From NCBI RefSeq assembly GCF_000519305.1, contig NZ_JAFG01000011.1:181-64180 (forward strand): a DNA stretch of 64,000 bases, in the 5' to 3' direction. The stretch comes from Mesorhizobium ciceri WSM4083. GTDB lineage: Bacteria; Pseudomonadota; Alphaproteobacteria; Rhizobiales; Rhizobiaceae. The translations under genes and the position numbers were made by a program. Shown one piece after another: positions 53,963 to 62,453 of the stretch. Every line of letters starts with the position of its first letter. Within the stretch, counting starts at the first letter, position 1. The notes beneath the pieces are model-generated. The model saw nothing but the letters and a program-made list of their open reading frames with translations. It did no database searches and was not told where the DNA came from.

Positions 53963-54412
53963 TCAATTGTCGGGCGACCGAAATGTCTGGTGACAGCCGG
54001 TGCAGATTTTCCGGATCTGTTCAAAAGAAGCCGCAAGCGCGATCCTGTCGCTGACGGGCGCCGTCGCGGCGAAAGTCTCGGTGGCTTTGTGCAGCTTCTG
54101 CATTGCCTCCTGGAATACCTCGGGCTTTTCCCAAATCGCCGGCAAGGCTTTGCTGTGGTGATCGATGCTGCCAGGGGGAAACAAAATTGTGGTTCTGTGG
54201 CAATTCTCGTGGAGCGCATCGGCGTGCTGAACCACGGCCGCCGTGTCGAACGGCGCATTTCCCACCAGCATGTCCCCTATGGCCTTCAACTCGCGGCCCA
54301 TGTTCTTCATCGTCTCCATGCGCTCGGCGATGATACCCGTTGCGCCTTTGTGCGCCAGCGCAGCGCCGGCAATCAGCACGGCTGCCAACGCCATGGCCGC
54401 GAGCTTGAACAA
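53963..54412 (-). CDS. Cytochrome c' / c-556 family protein
   Basis: 149 residues: signal peptide (MFKLAAMALAAVLIAGAALA), a four-helix bundle, and a single heme-c site at the C-terminus, CTGCH at 137-141 (CTGCHQTFR), as in cytochromes c'. Methionines in the first helix (ERMETMKNMGRELKAI) could supply the axial ligand of c-556 types. Periplasmic electron carrier or NO/stress binder. It lies 60 bases downstream of a secreted protein gene and is probably cotranscribed with it. Confidence 0.9.
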   Translation of the reverse strand: MFKLAAMALAAVLIAGAALAHKGATGIIAERMETMKNMGRELKAIGDMLVGNAPFDTAAVVQHADALHENCHRTTILFPPGSIDHHSKALPAIWEKPEVFQEAMQKLHKATETFAATAPVSDRIALAASFEQIRKICTGCHQTFRSPDN

Positions 54413-54472
54413 CCAAACCTCCCGTCCGCGAGGGAGATCTGCCGCCGAGTTAAGCGGCAGGTCTCGCTTGTA

Positions 54473-55003
54473 CTACTTCACCGGAATCATCAGGTGCGCG
54501 TAGGGCGTGTCGGGGAACATCACATAAGGCTGTTTCGGGTCCGGTTCGTGGGGGTACAGGGCCATTATGTCCGGTGCGTTCATGACCATTACATGCGGAC
54601 CGTCATGCAGCCATTCGGCCCCTTCCGGTGGCTTGGTTGCAAAGGGATCGGTGTTGCTGGCCGCATCGCCCCCCTTCAGCATATACGCGAAAGCGACCTT
54701 GCCTTTGGGGGGCTCGCCCTTGGACATGATCGCGTGCATCCACGCCATGCCGTTCTCATCTGTACACATCGGATCGTCGGCGGGAGTCCCAGGATCGTCG
54801 GGGATGCAGGTGAAGCCGTTCGTGCCCTTTTTTAGCGTTTTCATCTCCCAGTTCACGACGGCGGCATTTTTGCCGACAGCCTCCGGCGCTGCCGTGATCG
54901 CATTCTCAATCAACTGCTCATCGCTTTTATCGGCCGCAAGCGCGGCAGAACTCCAGGCGACCGCAAAGGCTGCCAAAAACACCGGGCTTGGATGGATGCG
55001 CAT
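54473..55003 (-). CDS. Secreted protein of unknown function next to cytochrome c'
   Basis: 176 residues with a signal peptide (MRIHPSPVFLAAFAVAWSSAALAAD). The ribosome site AAGGAGGAGG is very strong. The mature protein has two cysteines (FTCIPDDP, PMCTDENG) and a GPHVMVMNAPDIMALYP...PYVMFPDTPYAHLMIPVK tail. I have seen this type only as hypothetical periplasmic proteins. Operon with the cytochrome suggests a redox-related or copper/oxidant role; inference only. Confidence 0.68.
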   Translation of the reverse strand: MRIHPSPVFLAAFAVAWSSAALAADKSDEQLIENAITAAPEAVGKNAAVVNWEMKTLKKGTNGFTCIPDDPGTPADDPMCTDENGMAWMHAIMSKGEPPKGKVAFAYMLKGGDAASNTDPFATKPPEGAEWLHDGPHVMVMNAPDIMALYPHEPDPKQPYVMFPDTPYAHLMIPVK

Positions 55004-55265
55004 TTCCTCCTCCTTCGCGAGCGCCAGATTGGACGGCGCGCGTCACAACGGTCAGCTCCCGCTCTTCGGAGTTGGCTGCTGCTCTAGGATCTAGAACGCG
55101 CCGAAGGCGATACTACTCTCAATTTTTCATTCGTAAAAGCTAATATAAGAACGGGGGATTGAAGCGTGGTGTTGCGAGTCCCGTTCACGCCCAGCAGGAA
55201 GATCCGCTGCGCCGACACCGCAGGATTTGCGGGATGAGTAAGTCGGCTGTTTTTGAAAAAATGTT

Positions 55266-55339
55266 TGGCTGGGGAACCTGGATTCGAACCAGGACTAACG
55301 GAGTCAGAGTCCGTGGGTCTACCGTTAACCTATTCCCCA
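55266..55339 (-). tRNA. tRNA-Gln (anticodon CTG)
   Basis: 74 bases including CCA. Acceptor TGGGGAA pairs with TTCCCCA, the anticodon arm is ACGGA-CTCTGAC-TCCGT giving CTG, and the T arm carries GGTTCGAATCC. U1-A72-type weak first pair is normal for tRNA-Gln. Confidence 0.96.
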
Positions 55340-55515
55340 GCAGGCGCGGTCATGAACCGTGCGGGCCGAGCGGGCAAGCCGCTGTGAGCGCTGCCTTGTA
55401 GCCGCCAGCGGAAAATAGTCAAGCCTGCTCTGCGGTTCAATGGCACGTTTCGTCAGGCGATTTCAGACGCCACACTTCAGATGCGGGCGCGCGGCTCCCA
55501 GTCCAATCTCGCTCC

Positions 55516-56448
55516 TCAGCTCTCGTTGCGGCTGAACTGCGAGCGTTCGAAGAACAGCACCACGCCCAGGCCCAGAATCAGCGGGATGATCAGGTAGAAC
55601 AGCCGGAACACCAGCAGCGCCGCCAGCACGCCGACCGGATCCATGTCCGACAGGCCGGCGAGAAACACCACCTCGAACACGCCGAGCCCGCCCGGCGCGT
55701 GCGAGATCTGCGCGATCGAGAAGGAAACGAGGAAGACACCCAGCACGACGAAATAGCCGGGATTGTGGGCTTCGGGGAGGGCAAAGAAGATGATCGCGGC
55801 GGCGGCCAGCAACTCGATCGGGCCGATCAGCAATTGCCGGGCGACGATCGGCAGCGCCGGATAGTGCAACTGAAAGCCAGCGATCTTCAGCGGGCGTAGA
55901 TGCAGCCAGCTACCGAATATGTAGGCGGCGACGAGCAGCAGCATCGCGATACCGGCCGCTTCCGACAGGCCATGATGGGCGATGCCGGAAAACCGGTCGA
56001 GTATCTCAGGCTCGAACACCAGAACCAGGCCCGAGGCCAAAATCGTCGACAGCACGAAGGTGATCCAGCAGACCGCCACCAGCACGCCGACATCCTGTCC
56101 GGTCAGGCCTCTGGTGCCGTAGGCGCGGTAGCGGATGACAGCGCCCGAAAACACCGAACCGCCAATGTTGTGCGACAGCGCATAGGTGGTGAAGGAGCAC
56201 AGCGTGACGAACAGCCACGATACGCGCTTGCCGATATGCAGGAGCGCGATGTGGTCGTAACCGGCGAGCGAGGCATAGGCGATGATCGAACTCAGCGCGG
56301 CAAGAACCCAGCCGCGGGTCGGAATGGCCGTGATACCGTCCCACACATCGTCGAGCGAAACGCCGCGCAGTTCGTGCCAGAGCAGCAGCAGCGAGAAGAT
56401 CACCGCGGCGATGCCGACGACCGGCCAGAAATAGCGTCTCCAGTTCAT
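55516..56448 (-). CDS. Lysylphosphatidylglycerol synthase-type membrane protein (UPF0104)
   Basis: 310 residues with about eight membrane helices, matching the flippase-like half of LPG synthases: SHNIGGSVFSGAVIRYRAYGTRGLT, FSIAQISHAPGGLGVFEVVFLAGL and LLVFRLFYLIIPLILG. The soluble aminoacyl-transferase domain of MprF is absent, so this is a stand-alone membrane module, possibly a lipid or polyprenyl flippase. Divergent from the ppx/gppA gene. Confidence 0.86.
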   Translation of the reverse strand: MNWRRYFWPVVGIAAVIFSLLLLWHELRGVSLDDVWDGITAIPTRGWVLAALSSIIAYASLAGYDHIALLHIGKRVSWLFVTLCSFTTYALSHNIGGSVFSGAVIRYRAYGTRGLTGQDVGVLVAVCWITFVLSTILASGLVLVFEPEILDRFSGIAHHGLSEAAGIAMLLLVAAYIFGSWLHLRPLKIAGFQLHYPALPIVARQLLIGPIELLAAAAIIFFALPEAHNPGYFVVLGVFLVSFSIAQISHAPGGLGVFEVVFLAGLSDMDPVGVLAALLVFRLFYLIIPLILGLGVVLFFERSQFSRNES

Positions 56449-56763
56449 TGCCTGACTGCCATGCGTTGCGGGTCCGCTTCCTTTTCGTGGCTGGTGGGAG
56501 GCCGGCAGTGCCGGATTCTTCCGCTCATTTCAGAAATGCCTCATCGAAGCCGGCTATTCAACCGCGAACCCTTGTCGCAGCGCCGGCCGGCAAGATTTGC
56601 CGCAGTGAGCGGCCGCGCCGGAACGGCGGTCAGCGGCCTGCCGGCAAATTCGGCATGCGGCTCTTGGTGATCGGGCGCGGCGCTGTTAGTCTGGCGGCAA
56701 CTTAAAACACTGAAGCGCCTGCTGCGTCCATCATAGGTTCGCGCGGCGCCGGAAGGAACGACA
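56449..56763. other. Divergent promoter region between UPF0104 gene and ppx/gppA
   Basis: 315 bases with no supported gene. Several short GC-rich inverted motifs (GCCGGC and complements) lie in the middle. GGAAGGA at 56751 is the ppx ribosome site. Promoters for both genes are expected but not placed. Confidence 0.4.
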
Positions 56764-58122
56764 GTGGAAGACCACGACACCGGCGCCGGCGCGCCGGAGG
56801 TGGGCGTGTCCAGCGCTTCCCGGCGGTCGGCTGACCCGGGGAACGCAAGCTGGCAGCAACGCCGCCCGACGGAGCTCCGCTCCGCAGACGGGCAGGCGGG
56901 CGACGCACCCCACAAAGGCAAGCCCAAGAAGCGGCGCAAGCGAAGGCGCGGGCGCAAGGTTTTTGCGCGCGACGAAGCGCGTCCCACGGAGAATCGATCG
57001 CCGGCGCCAGGCAAAACCGGTGCCCCGGCGGCGGAGGCCCACAGGGCGGTGGAATCGGCGGTCTCGCCCGCCGCTGTTGTGCCACGGCCGGAACAAGGCG
57101 CCCGTCGGCCGCCGGTCCAGGAGCTTCCGGTGTTTGCGGCGCTTGACCTCGGCACCAACAATTGCCGGCTGTTGGTCGCCGTGCCGACACGGCATGGCCA
57201 GTTCCGCGTCATCGACGCCTTTTCTCGCATCGTGCGGCTGGGCGAGGGGCTCACCGCCAATGGCCGGCTCGGCCAGCCGGCGATGGACCGCGCGGTCGAG
57301 GCGCTGAAGATCTGCGGCGACAAATTGCGCAACCGCAAGATCAGAAAAGCCCGGCTGATTGCTACCGAGGCCTGCCGTACGGCCGAAAACGGCGTCGAGT
57401 TCATCGACCGCGTCGAACGCGAGGCCGGCTTGAAGCTCGAGATCATCGACCGCCAGACCGAAGCGCGGCTGGCGGTGTCCGGCTGCGGCTCGCTGGTCGA
57501 GCGCGACACCCAAGGCGTCGTGCTGTTCGATATTGGCGGTGGCTCGTCCGAAATCGCGCTCATCGATCTCGCCGGCCGCCGTTCGCCAAGGTTGGCCAAT
57601 CACATCGTGTCGTGGACGTCGCTGCCGGTCGGCGTCGTCTCGCTGGCCGAGCGCTTTGGCGGCCGCACGGTGACGCGCGAGATCTTCGCCGCCATGGTCG
57701 ATGATGTCGCCGGCCGGCTGGCCAACTTCGACGGTCGCGACCGGCTGAGCCATCTCAAGGCCAGCCCGAATTTTCATCTGCTGGGCACGTCGGGAACGGT
57801 GACGACGCTGGCCGGTGTCCACCTTGAGCTCGAGCGCTACGATCGCCGCCGTGTCGACGGGCTGTGGATGGACCGCGACAGCGTCGATCGCATGGTCGAA
57901 AGACTGGTTGGCTGGGATTTCCAGCAGCGCTGCGCCAACCCTTGCATCGGTGCCGATCGCGCCGATCTGGTGCTGGCCGGCTGTGCTATCCTCGAAGCGA
58001 TCCGCGCCGTGTGGCCGTCCGAGCGGCTGCGAGTCGCCGATCGTGGCCTGCGCGAAGGTATTTTGAGCGAACTGATGGCCGATGATGGCGTCTGGCGCAA
58101 CGATGGGCGTGGCAGAGCGTGA
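56764..58122 (+). CDS. Ppx/GppA family exopolyphosphatase/pppGpp phosphohydrolase
   Basis: 452 residues from GTG 56764 (AAGGA upstream). The first ~120 residues are low-complexity and very basic (KGKPKKRRKRRRGRKVF), then the ASKHA phosphatase domain: FAALDLGTNNCRLLVAVP, IATEACRTAENG, DIGGGSSEIALID and LGTSGTVTTLAGV. Hydrolyses polyphosphate and/or pppGpp. It lacks the extra C-terminal HD-like half of longer Ppx forms. Followed by rlmE after a palindromic repeat. Confidence 0.91.
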   Translation: MEDHDTGAGAPEVGVSSASRRSADPGNASWQQRRPTELRSADGQAGDAPHKGKPKKRRKRRRGRKVFARDEARPTENRSPAPGKTGAPAAEAHRAVESAVSPAAVVPRPEQGARRPPVQELPVFAALDLGTNNCRLLVAVPTRHGQFRVIDAFSRIVRLGEGLTANGRLGQPAMDRAVEALKICGDKLRNRKIRKARLIATEACRTAENGVEFIDRVEREAGLKLEIIDRQTEARLAVSGCGSLVERDTQGVVLFDIGGGSSEIALIDLAGRRSPRLANHIVSWTSLPVGVVSLAERFGGRTVTREIFAAMVDDVAGRLANFDGRDRLSHLKASPNFHLLGTSGTVTTLAGVHLELERYDRRRVDGLWMDRDSVDRMVERLVGWDFQQRCANPCIGADRADLVLAGCAILEAIRAVWPSERLRVADRGLREGILSELMADDGVWRNDGRGRA

Positions 58123-58132
58123 ACAGTCGACT

Positions 58133-58272
58133 CCCCACTCCGTCGAGCTTCGCTCGACACCTCTCCCCCGATCGACGGGGGAGAGGAAGGGCGCGAGTTC
58201 GCCGACCCTCGCTCCTTTCCTCTCCCTCCGGAGGGGGGAGAGGTGGCGCCGCGAAGCGGCGACGGAGTGGGG
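58133..58272. repeat. 140-base palindromic repeat between ppx and rlmE
   Basis: CCCCACTCCGTCG (58133) and CGACGGAGTGGGG (ending 58272) are exact inverted ends; inside are nested hairpins including TCTCCCCC/GGGGGAGA and CTCTCCC/GGGAGAG pairs. Resembles the nested intergenic repeats common in rhizobia but of a different family from 24036. Confidence 0.6.
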
Positions 58273-58352
58273 GAAACCGTTCACGAAACGCGCAGACGTG
58301 GAAAAACGACCGCAACTCCGCGAGCGAGAAAACTCAGGCAAGAAACTAGCCA

Positions 58353-59150
58353 ATGACCAAGAAACCGGAAAAACCAGGATCCGCCAGCATTCGCGTGCTG
58401 AAGACACGGATCAAAAAGAAGAGCGGCCTGAAGGAATCGTCGCGCCGCTGGCTGCAGCGCCACATCAACGATCCCTATGTCCAGCGCTCCAAGGCTGACG
58501 GCTATCGCTCGCGCGCGGCCTACAAGCTGATCGAGATCGACGACAAGCATCATCTCCTGAAACCCGGCATGAAGGTGATCGATCTCGGCGCCGCCCCCGG
58601 CGGCTGGTGCCAGGTCGCCGCCGCGCGGACGAAATCGACGGCCGACAAACCGCATGTCATCGGCATCGACTATCTCGAAATGGACGCCGTGCCCGGCGCG
58701 CCGGTGCTGCTGATGGATTTCCTCGATCCGGCAGCACCGCAAAAGCTGGCCGAGGCGCTGGGTGGCGATCCCGACATCGTGCTGTCCGACATGGCGGCAC
58801 CGACCACCGGCCACAAGCGGACCGACCATATCCGCACCATGCATCTGTGCGAGGTGGCCGCCGATTTCGCGCTGTCGGTGCTGAAGCCGGGCGGGCATTT
58901 CCTTGCCAAGACCTTCCAGGGCGGCGCCGAAAACGAGCTGCTCTCCATGCTCAAGAAGAACTTCCGCTCCGTCCATCACGTCAAGCCGCCGGCGTCGCGG
59001 GATGAATCGGTCGAGCTCTATTTGCTGGCCAAAGATTTTAAAGGGCGAGAGGCCGGTCCGCCGTCAGGCGGATCGGAACGTCCAGTGGACGTTCCGAAGG
59101 CCTCGAGCGCCCGGAGCCATAGCGAAGGGCCGGGGGACGCCGACGACTGA
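58353..59150 (+). CDS. rlmE: 23S rRNA (uridine-2552-2'-O)-methyltransferase
   Basis: 265 residues, longer than the usual 210-240. FtsJ/RlmE fold: SAM motif VIDLGAAPGGWCQVAA; the K-D-K-E catalytic set in AAYKLIEID, VLSDMAAPTTGHKRTDHIRT, HFLAKTFQGG and DESVELYLLAKDFKG. Residues after about 229 (AGPPSGGSERPVDVPKASSA...) are not part of the enzyme and coincide with a DNA repeat at 59052, so the tail seems to come from repeat insertion into the gene's 3' end. Modifies the large-subunit A loop. Confidence 0.94.
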   Translation: MTKKPEKPGSASIRVLKTRIKKKSGLKESSRRWLQRHINDPYVQRSKADGYRSRAAYKLIEIDDKHHLLKPGMKVIDLGAAPGGWCQVAAARTKSTADKPHVIGIDYLEMDAVPGAPVLLMDFLDPAAPQKLAEALGGDPDIVLSDMAAPTTGHKRTDHIRTMHLCEVAADFALSVLKPGGHFLAKTFQGGAENELLSMLKKNFRSVHHVKPPASRDESVELYLLAKDFKGREAGPPSGGSERPVDVPKASSARSHSEGPGDADD

Positions 59151-59200
59151 CAGGGCACCGCCGGTCCGCCGTCGGGCGAATCGGGTCGTCCAGAAGGCGA
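59052..59200. repeat. Two copies of a GCCGGTCCGCCGTC repeat across the rlmE 3' end
   Basis: GCCGGTCCGCCGTC begins at 59052 (inside rlmE) and again at 59160 (after its stop), 108 bases apart, with similar following sequence (GGATCGGAACGTCCAG against GAATCGGGTCGTCCAG). Between them a near-perfect palindrome, GGAACGTCCA-G-TGGACGTTCC, lies at 59075-59095. Confidence 0.6.
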
Positions 59201-59220
59201 GCCCGAAGCGTAGGCTGCCA

Positions 59221-60642
59221 TCAGTTGCTAGGTGGGCTCACCGTTTCCAGCGTCTTGGGTGTGGTCAGCCGGCCGTGGCCGGAGACGGCGTTGCCGTCAT
59301 CGGGCGCCAGCCGGATGAAGGATAGCGATGCCACCGCAGAGACCGCTGCAACGATAAAGAAGGCGGTGTGGAAATCGTCCAGCGACAGCGGGCCGCCATG
59401 GATTGACGTCGATACTTCCAGGATTCCGCCGGCCAGCGCCACGCCGAGCGCGACCGACAACTGCTGGAACACCGCTGTAATCGGCGTCGCCTTGCTGGTG
59501 TCTTCAGCCGAAACCTCGGCATAGGCGAGCGCATTGACGCCGGTGAAGAACATCGAGCGGATGAAGCCGCCGACGAGCAGCATGGCTAGCATCAGCAGAT
59601 AGGGTGTGTCGGGTGTGAACAGGCCGTAGATGGCGATCGAGGCCGCGGCGACCAGCGAACCGACAACCAGCACGCGGCGGAAGCCAGCGACGCGGAAGAT
59701 CAGTGCGGTGACGAATTTCATGCCGATGGCGCCGATCGCCGAGACGAAGGTGATCATGCCGGACTGGAACGGCGTCAGCCCAAAGCCGATCTGGAACATC
59801 AGCGGCAGCAAGAAGGGCACGGCGCCGATGCCGATGCGAAACAGCGAGCCGCCAAGCACCGAAGAGCGGAACACCTGGTTGCGGAACAGTTCGAGCGCCA
59901 GCAGGGGGTTTTTGGCGCGCCGCGCGTGCAGCAGATAGAGCGCGCCCGATACGAGACCGACCGCTACGGTGGTGACACCGACGATTGGCGGCAAATATGG
60001 CAAGCTGACCACCGACAGGCCGAACACCACGCCGGATGCCGCCAGCCCGCTCAGCACGAAGCCGATGAAATCAAGTGGCGGGGTCTGCGCGGGTTCGGTC
60101 TCCGGCAGGAAACGCGTCGCCAACCAGATGCCGACCACGCCGATCGGCACATTGATCAGGAAGATCCAATGCCAGGTGAAGTAGGTGGTGATGAAGCCGC
60201 CGACTGGGGGCCCGACCAACGGCCCGACCAACGCCGGAACGGTCAGCCAGGACATCGCCGCGACGAGTTCGCTTTTCGGTGTCGCGCGCACCAGCACCAG
60301 CCGCCCGACGGGCGTCATCATGGCGCCGCCGATGCCTTGCAGGAAGCGCGACACCACGAAAGCCGGCAGCGAACCGGAGAGCGCGCAAGCGATCGAGCCG
60401 ACGATGAAGACCGCGATCGCGGCGCGAAAGATATTCTTGGCGCCGAAACGGTCTGCCATCCAGCCGCTGATCGGAATGAAGATCGCCAGCGACACGAGAT
60501 AGGCGGTCAACGCCAGCTTGAGCGCGATCGGACTGGTGTGGATGTCGACGGCGATCGCCGGCAGCGATGTCGCAATGACGGTCGAATCCATGTTTTCCAT
60601 GAAAAGGGCGACCGCCAGGATGAGCGGGATGGTGCGGTTCAA
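59221..60642 (-). CDS. DHA2-family (EmrB/QacA) MFS transporter
   Basis: 473 residues, about 14 membrane helices. Motif D1 MENMDSTVIATSLPAIA in helix 1, motif A SGWMADRFGAKNIFRAA, motif B region FLQGIGGAMMTPVGRLVL, and motif C GPLVGPPVGGFITTYFTWHWIFLINVPIG. Proton-driven export of drugs or metabolites; substrate unknown. Convergent with rlmE, and divergent from guaB. Confidence 0.93.
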   Translation of the reverse strand: MNRTIPLILAVALFMENMDSTVIATSLPAIAVDIHTSPIALKLALTAYLVSLAIFIPISGWMADRFGAKNIFRAAIAVFIVGSIACALSGSLPAFVVSRFLQGIGGAMMTPVGRLVLVRATPKSELVAAMSWLTVPALVGPLVGPPVGGFITTYFTWHWIFLINVPIGVVGIWLATRFLPETEPAQTPPLDFIGFVLSGLAASGVVFGLSVVSLPYLPPIVGVTTVAVGLVSGALYLLHARRAKNPLLALELFRNQVFRSSVLGGSLFRIGIGAVPFLLPLMFQIGFGLTPFQSGMITFVSAIGAIGMKFVTALIFRVAGFRRVLVVGSLVAAASIAIYGLFTPDTPYLLMLAMLLVGGFIRSMFFTGVNALAYAEVSAEDTSKATPITAVFQQLSVALGVALAGGILEVSTSIHGGPLSLDDFHTAFFIVAAVSAVASLSFIRLAPDDGNAVSGHGRLTTPKTLETVSPPSN

Positions 60643-60950
60643 GGAACGCGTCCAGACTTGAATGTTGCGTTGCCGATTGCATGTCGGCCTTGAGGCGGGC
60701 GGTTACCATGCCTTCGCCGGGATGTCGCATTAATTTGCTGTCACTTTTGTGCGACCGGCAACCACAGGTGGCATCCCTTCGCCGGAAAGTCACCTTTGCG
60801 GGAGCGTGAAATCATCGGCTTTTCATCGGCGCTTGGACGTGGTACCAGCCAGCGCCAATCCTGAAAGGGAAGAAACGAGTCGGCGCTGTCCATTCCGGTC
60901 CAGCGCTTTTTTGTATTCCCCCACCGCGTTTTATATTCAAGGGACTGGCC
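60643..60950 (+). other. guaB upstream region
   Basis: 308 bases between divergent MFS and guaB genes. Contains direct repeats TCATCGGC (60812 and 60823) and the attenuator-like arms described in the next entry. AAGGGA at 60939-60944 is the guaB ribosome site. No gene is supported. Confidence 0.5.
60828..60912 (+). promoter_or_regulatory. Candidate transcription attenuator in the guaB leader
   Basis: Four short arms alternate: GGCGCT (60828-60833), CAGCGCC (60850-60856), GGCGCTG (60882-60888) and CAGCGC (60901-60906), the last followed at once by six T (60907-60912). Arms 3 and 4 make a rho-independent terminator 38 bases before the guaB start. Arm 2 can instead pair with arm 3 over seven bases, abolishing the terminator, while arm 1 can pair with arm 2. 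This is the layout of an attenuator. What would control it is not visible. Confidence 0.5.
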
Positions 60951-62453
60951 ATGGCAAAAATCATCGAAACGTCCACCGGCGCATTGGCGCTGACCTTTGA
61001 CGACGTGCTGCTGCAGCCGGGTCATTCCGAGGTCATGCCTGGCGAGACCGATGTCCGCACCCGCATCGCCGGCGACATCGACCTCAACGTGCCGATCCTG
61101 TCGGCGGCGATGGACACCGTCACCGAGGCGCGGCTTGCCATCGCCATGGCCCAGGCCGGCGGCATTGGCGTCATCCACCGCAATTTCTCGCCGGCCGAAC
61201 AGGCCGAGCAGGTGCGGCAGGTCAAGAAATTCGAATCCGGCATGGTGGTCAATCCCGTCACCATCGGCCCCGACGCGACGCTCGCCGACGCGCTGGGCCT
61301 GATGCGCAGCTATTCGATCTCGGGCATTCCGGTGGTCGAGAACGGCGGCAGCGGCGGCCACAAGATCGGCCGGCTGATCGGCATCCTGACCAATCGCGAC
61401 GTGCGCTTTGCGTCCGATCCGGCGCAGAAGGTCCATGAGCTGATGACCCGTGACAACCTGATCACGGTCAAGGAGAACGTCGACCAGGACGAGGCCAAGC
61501 GCCTTCTGCACCAGCATCGGATTGAAAAGCTGGTCGTCGTCGACAGGCAGGGCAATTGCGTAGGACTGATCACCGTCAAGGACATCGAGAAGTCGCAGCT
61601 CAACCCGCACGCTAGCAAGGACGCGCAGGGCCGCTTGCGCGCGGCCGCCGCCACCAGCGTCGGCGATGACGGCTATGAGCGCGCCGAACGCCTCATCGAT
61701 GCCGGCGTCGACCTTCTGGTGATCGACACCGCGCATGGCCACTCGCAGCGCGTGCTCGACGCCGTCACGCGGGCGAAAAAACTATCCAACTCGGTCCGCA
61801 TCCTGGCCGGCAACGTCGCCACCGCCGCGGGCACGCAGGCGCTGATCGACGCCGGTGCCGACGCCGTCAAGGTTGGCATCGGTCCGGGTTCCATCTGCAC
61901 CACCCGCATCGTTGCCGGCGTTGGCGTGCCGCAGCTTTCAGCCATCATGTCGGCGGTCGAGACGGCGCACAAATCCGGCGTCTCGGTGATCGCCGATGGC
62001 GGCATCAAATATTCCGGCGATCTGGCCAAGGCGCTCGCCGCAGGCGCCAGTGCGGCCATGATCGGCTCGCTGCTGGCCGGAACCGACGAAAGCCCGGGCG
62101 AGGTCTATCTGCACCAAGGCCGCTCCTTCAAGGCCTATCGCGGCATGGGCTCGGTCGGCGCCATGGCTCGCGGCTCCGCCGATCGCTACTTCCAGGCCGA
62201 GGTGCGCGACACGCTGAAACTGGTCCCGGAAGGCATCGAAGGGCAGGTTCCCTACAAAGGACCTGTGTCCGGCGTGCTGCACCAGCTTGCAGGTGGGCTG
62301 AAAGCCGCTATGGGTTATGTTGGTGGCCGCGACCTTGCCGATTTCCGCGAGCGCGCCACCTTTGTGCGCATATCCAATGCCGGACTTCGTGAAAGCCACG
62401 CCCATGACGTCACGATTACCCGCGAAAGCCCGAACTATCCCGGCGGAGCCTGA
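60951..62453 (+). CDS. guaB: Inosine-5'-monophosphate dehydrogenase
   Basis: 500 residues. TIM barrel interrupted by a CBS pair (about 95-210). LTFDDVLLQPGHS at the start, catalytic C316 in GIGPGSICTTR, MIGSLLAGTDESPGE and RGMGSVGAM flap. Oxidises IMP to XMP with NAD, the committed step of guanine nucleotide synthesis. AAGGGA precedes ATG 60951. A terminator-like structure lies in its leader. Confidence 0.98.
   Translation: MAKIIETSTGALALTFDDVLLQPGHSEVMPGETDVRTRIAGDIDLNVPILSAAMDTVTEARLAIAMAQAGGIGVIHRNFSPAEQAEQVRQVKKFESGMVVNPVTIGPDATLADALGLMRSYSISGIPVVENGGSGGHKIGRLIGILTNRDVRFASDPAQKVHELMTRDNLITVKENVDQDEAKRLLHQHRIEKLVVVDRQGNCVGLITVKDIEKSQLNPHASKDAQGRLRAAAATSVGDDGYERAERLIDAGVDLLVIDTAHGHSQRVLDAVTRAKKLSNSVRILAGNVATAAGTQALIDAGADAVKVGIGPGSICTTRIVAGVGVPQLSAIMSAVETAHKSGVSVIADGGIKYSGDLAKALAAGASAAMIGSLLAGTDESPGEVYLHQGRSFKAYRGMGSVGAMARGSADRYFQAEVRDTLKLVPEGIEGQVPYKGPVSGVLHQLAGGLKAAMGYVGGRDLADFRERATFVRISNAGLRESHAHDVTITRESPNYPGGA

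Noticed and set aside
53828..54835. 335-codon frame with AAAGGAG ahead of its ATG, antisense to the cytochrome c' gene
   Set aside because: Despite the good ribosome-like sequence, it runs across the cytochrome c' gene and the start of its neighbour and shows no domain.
52723..55339. Genomic island bounded by tRNA-Cys and tRNA-Gln
   Set aside because: No integrase, no direct repeat of either tRNA 3' end, and the genes between look chromosomal; the tRNAs are simply near each other.
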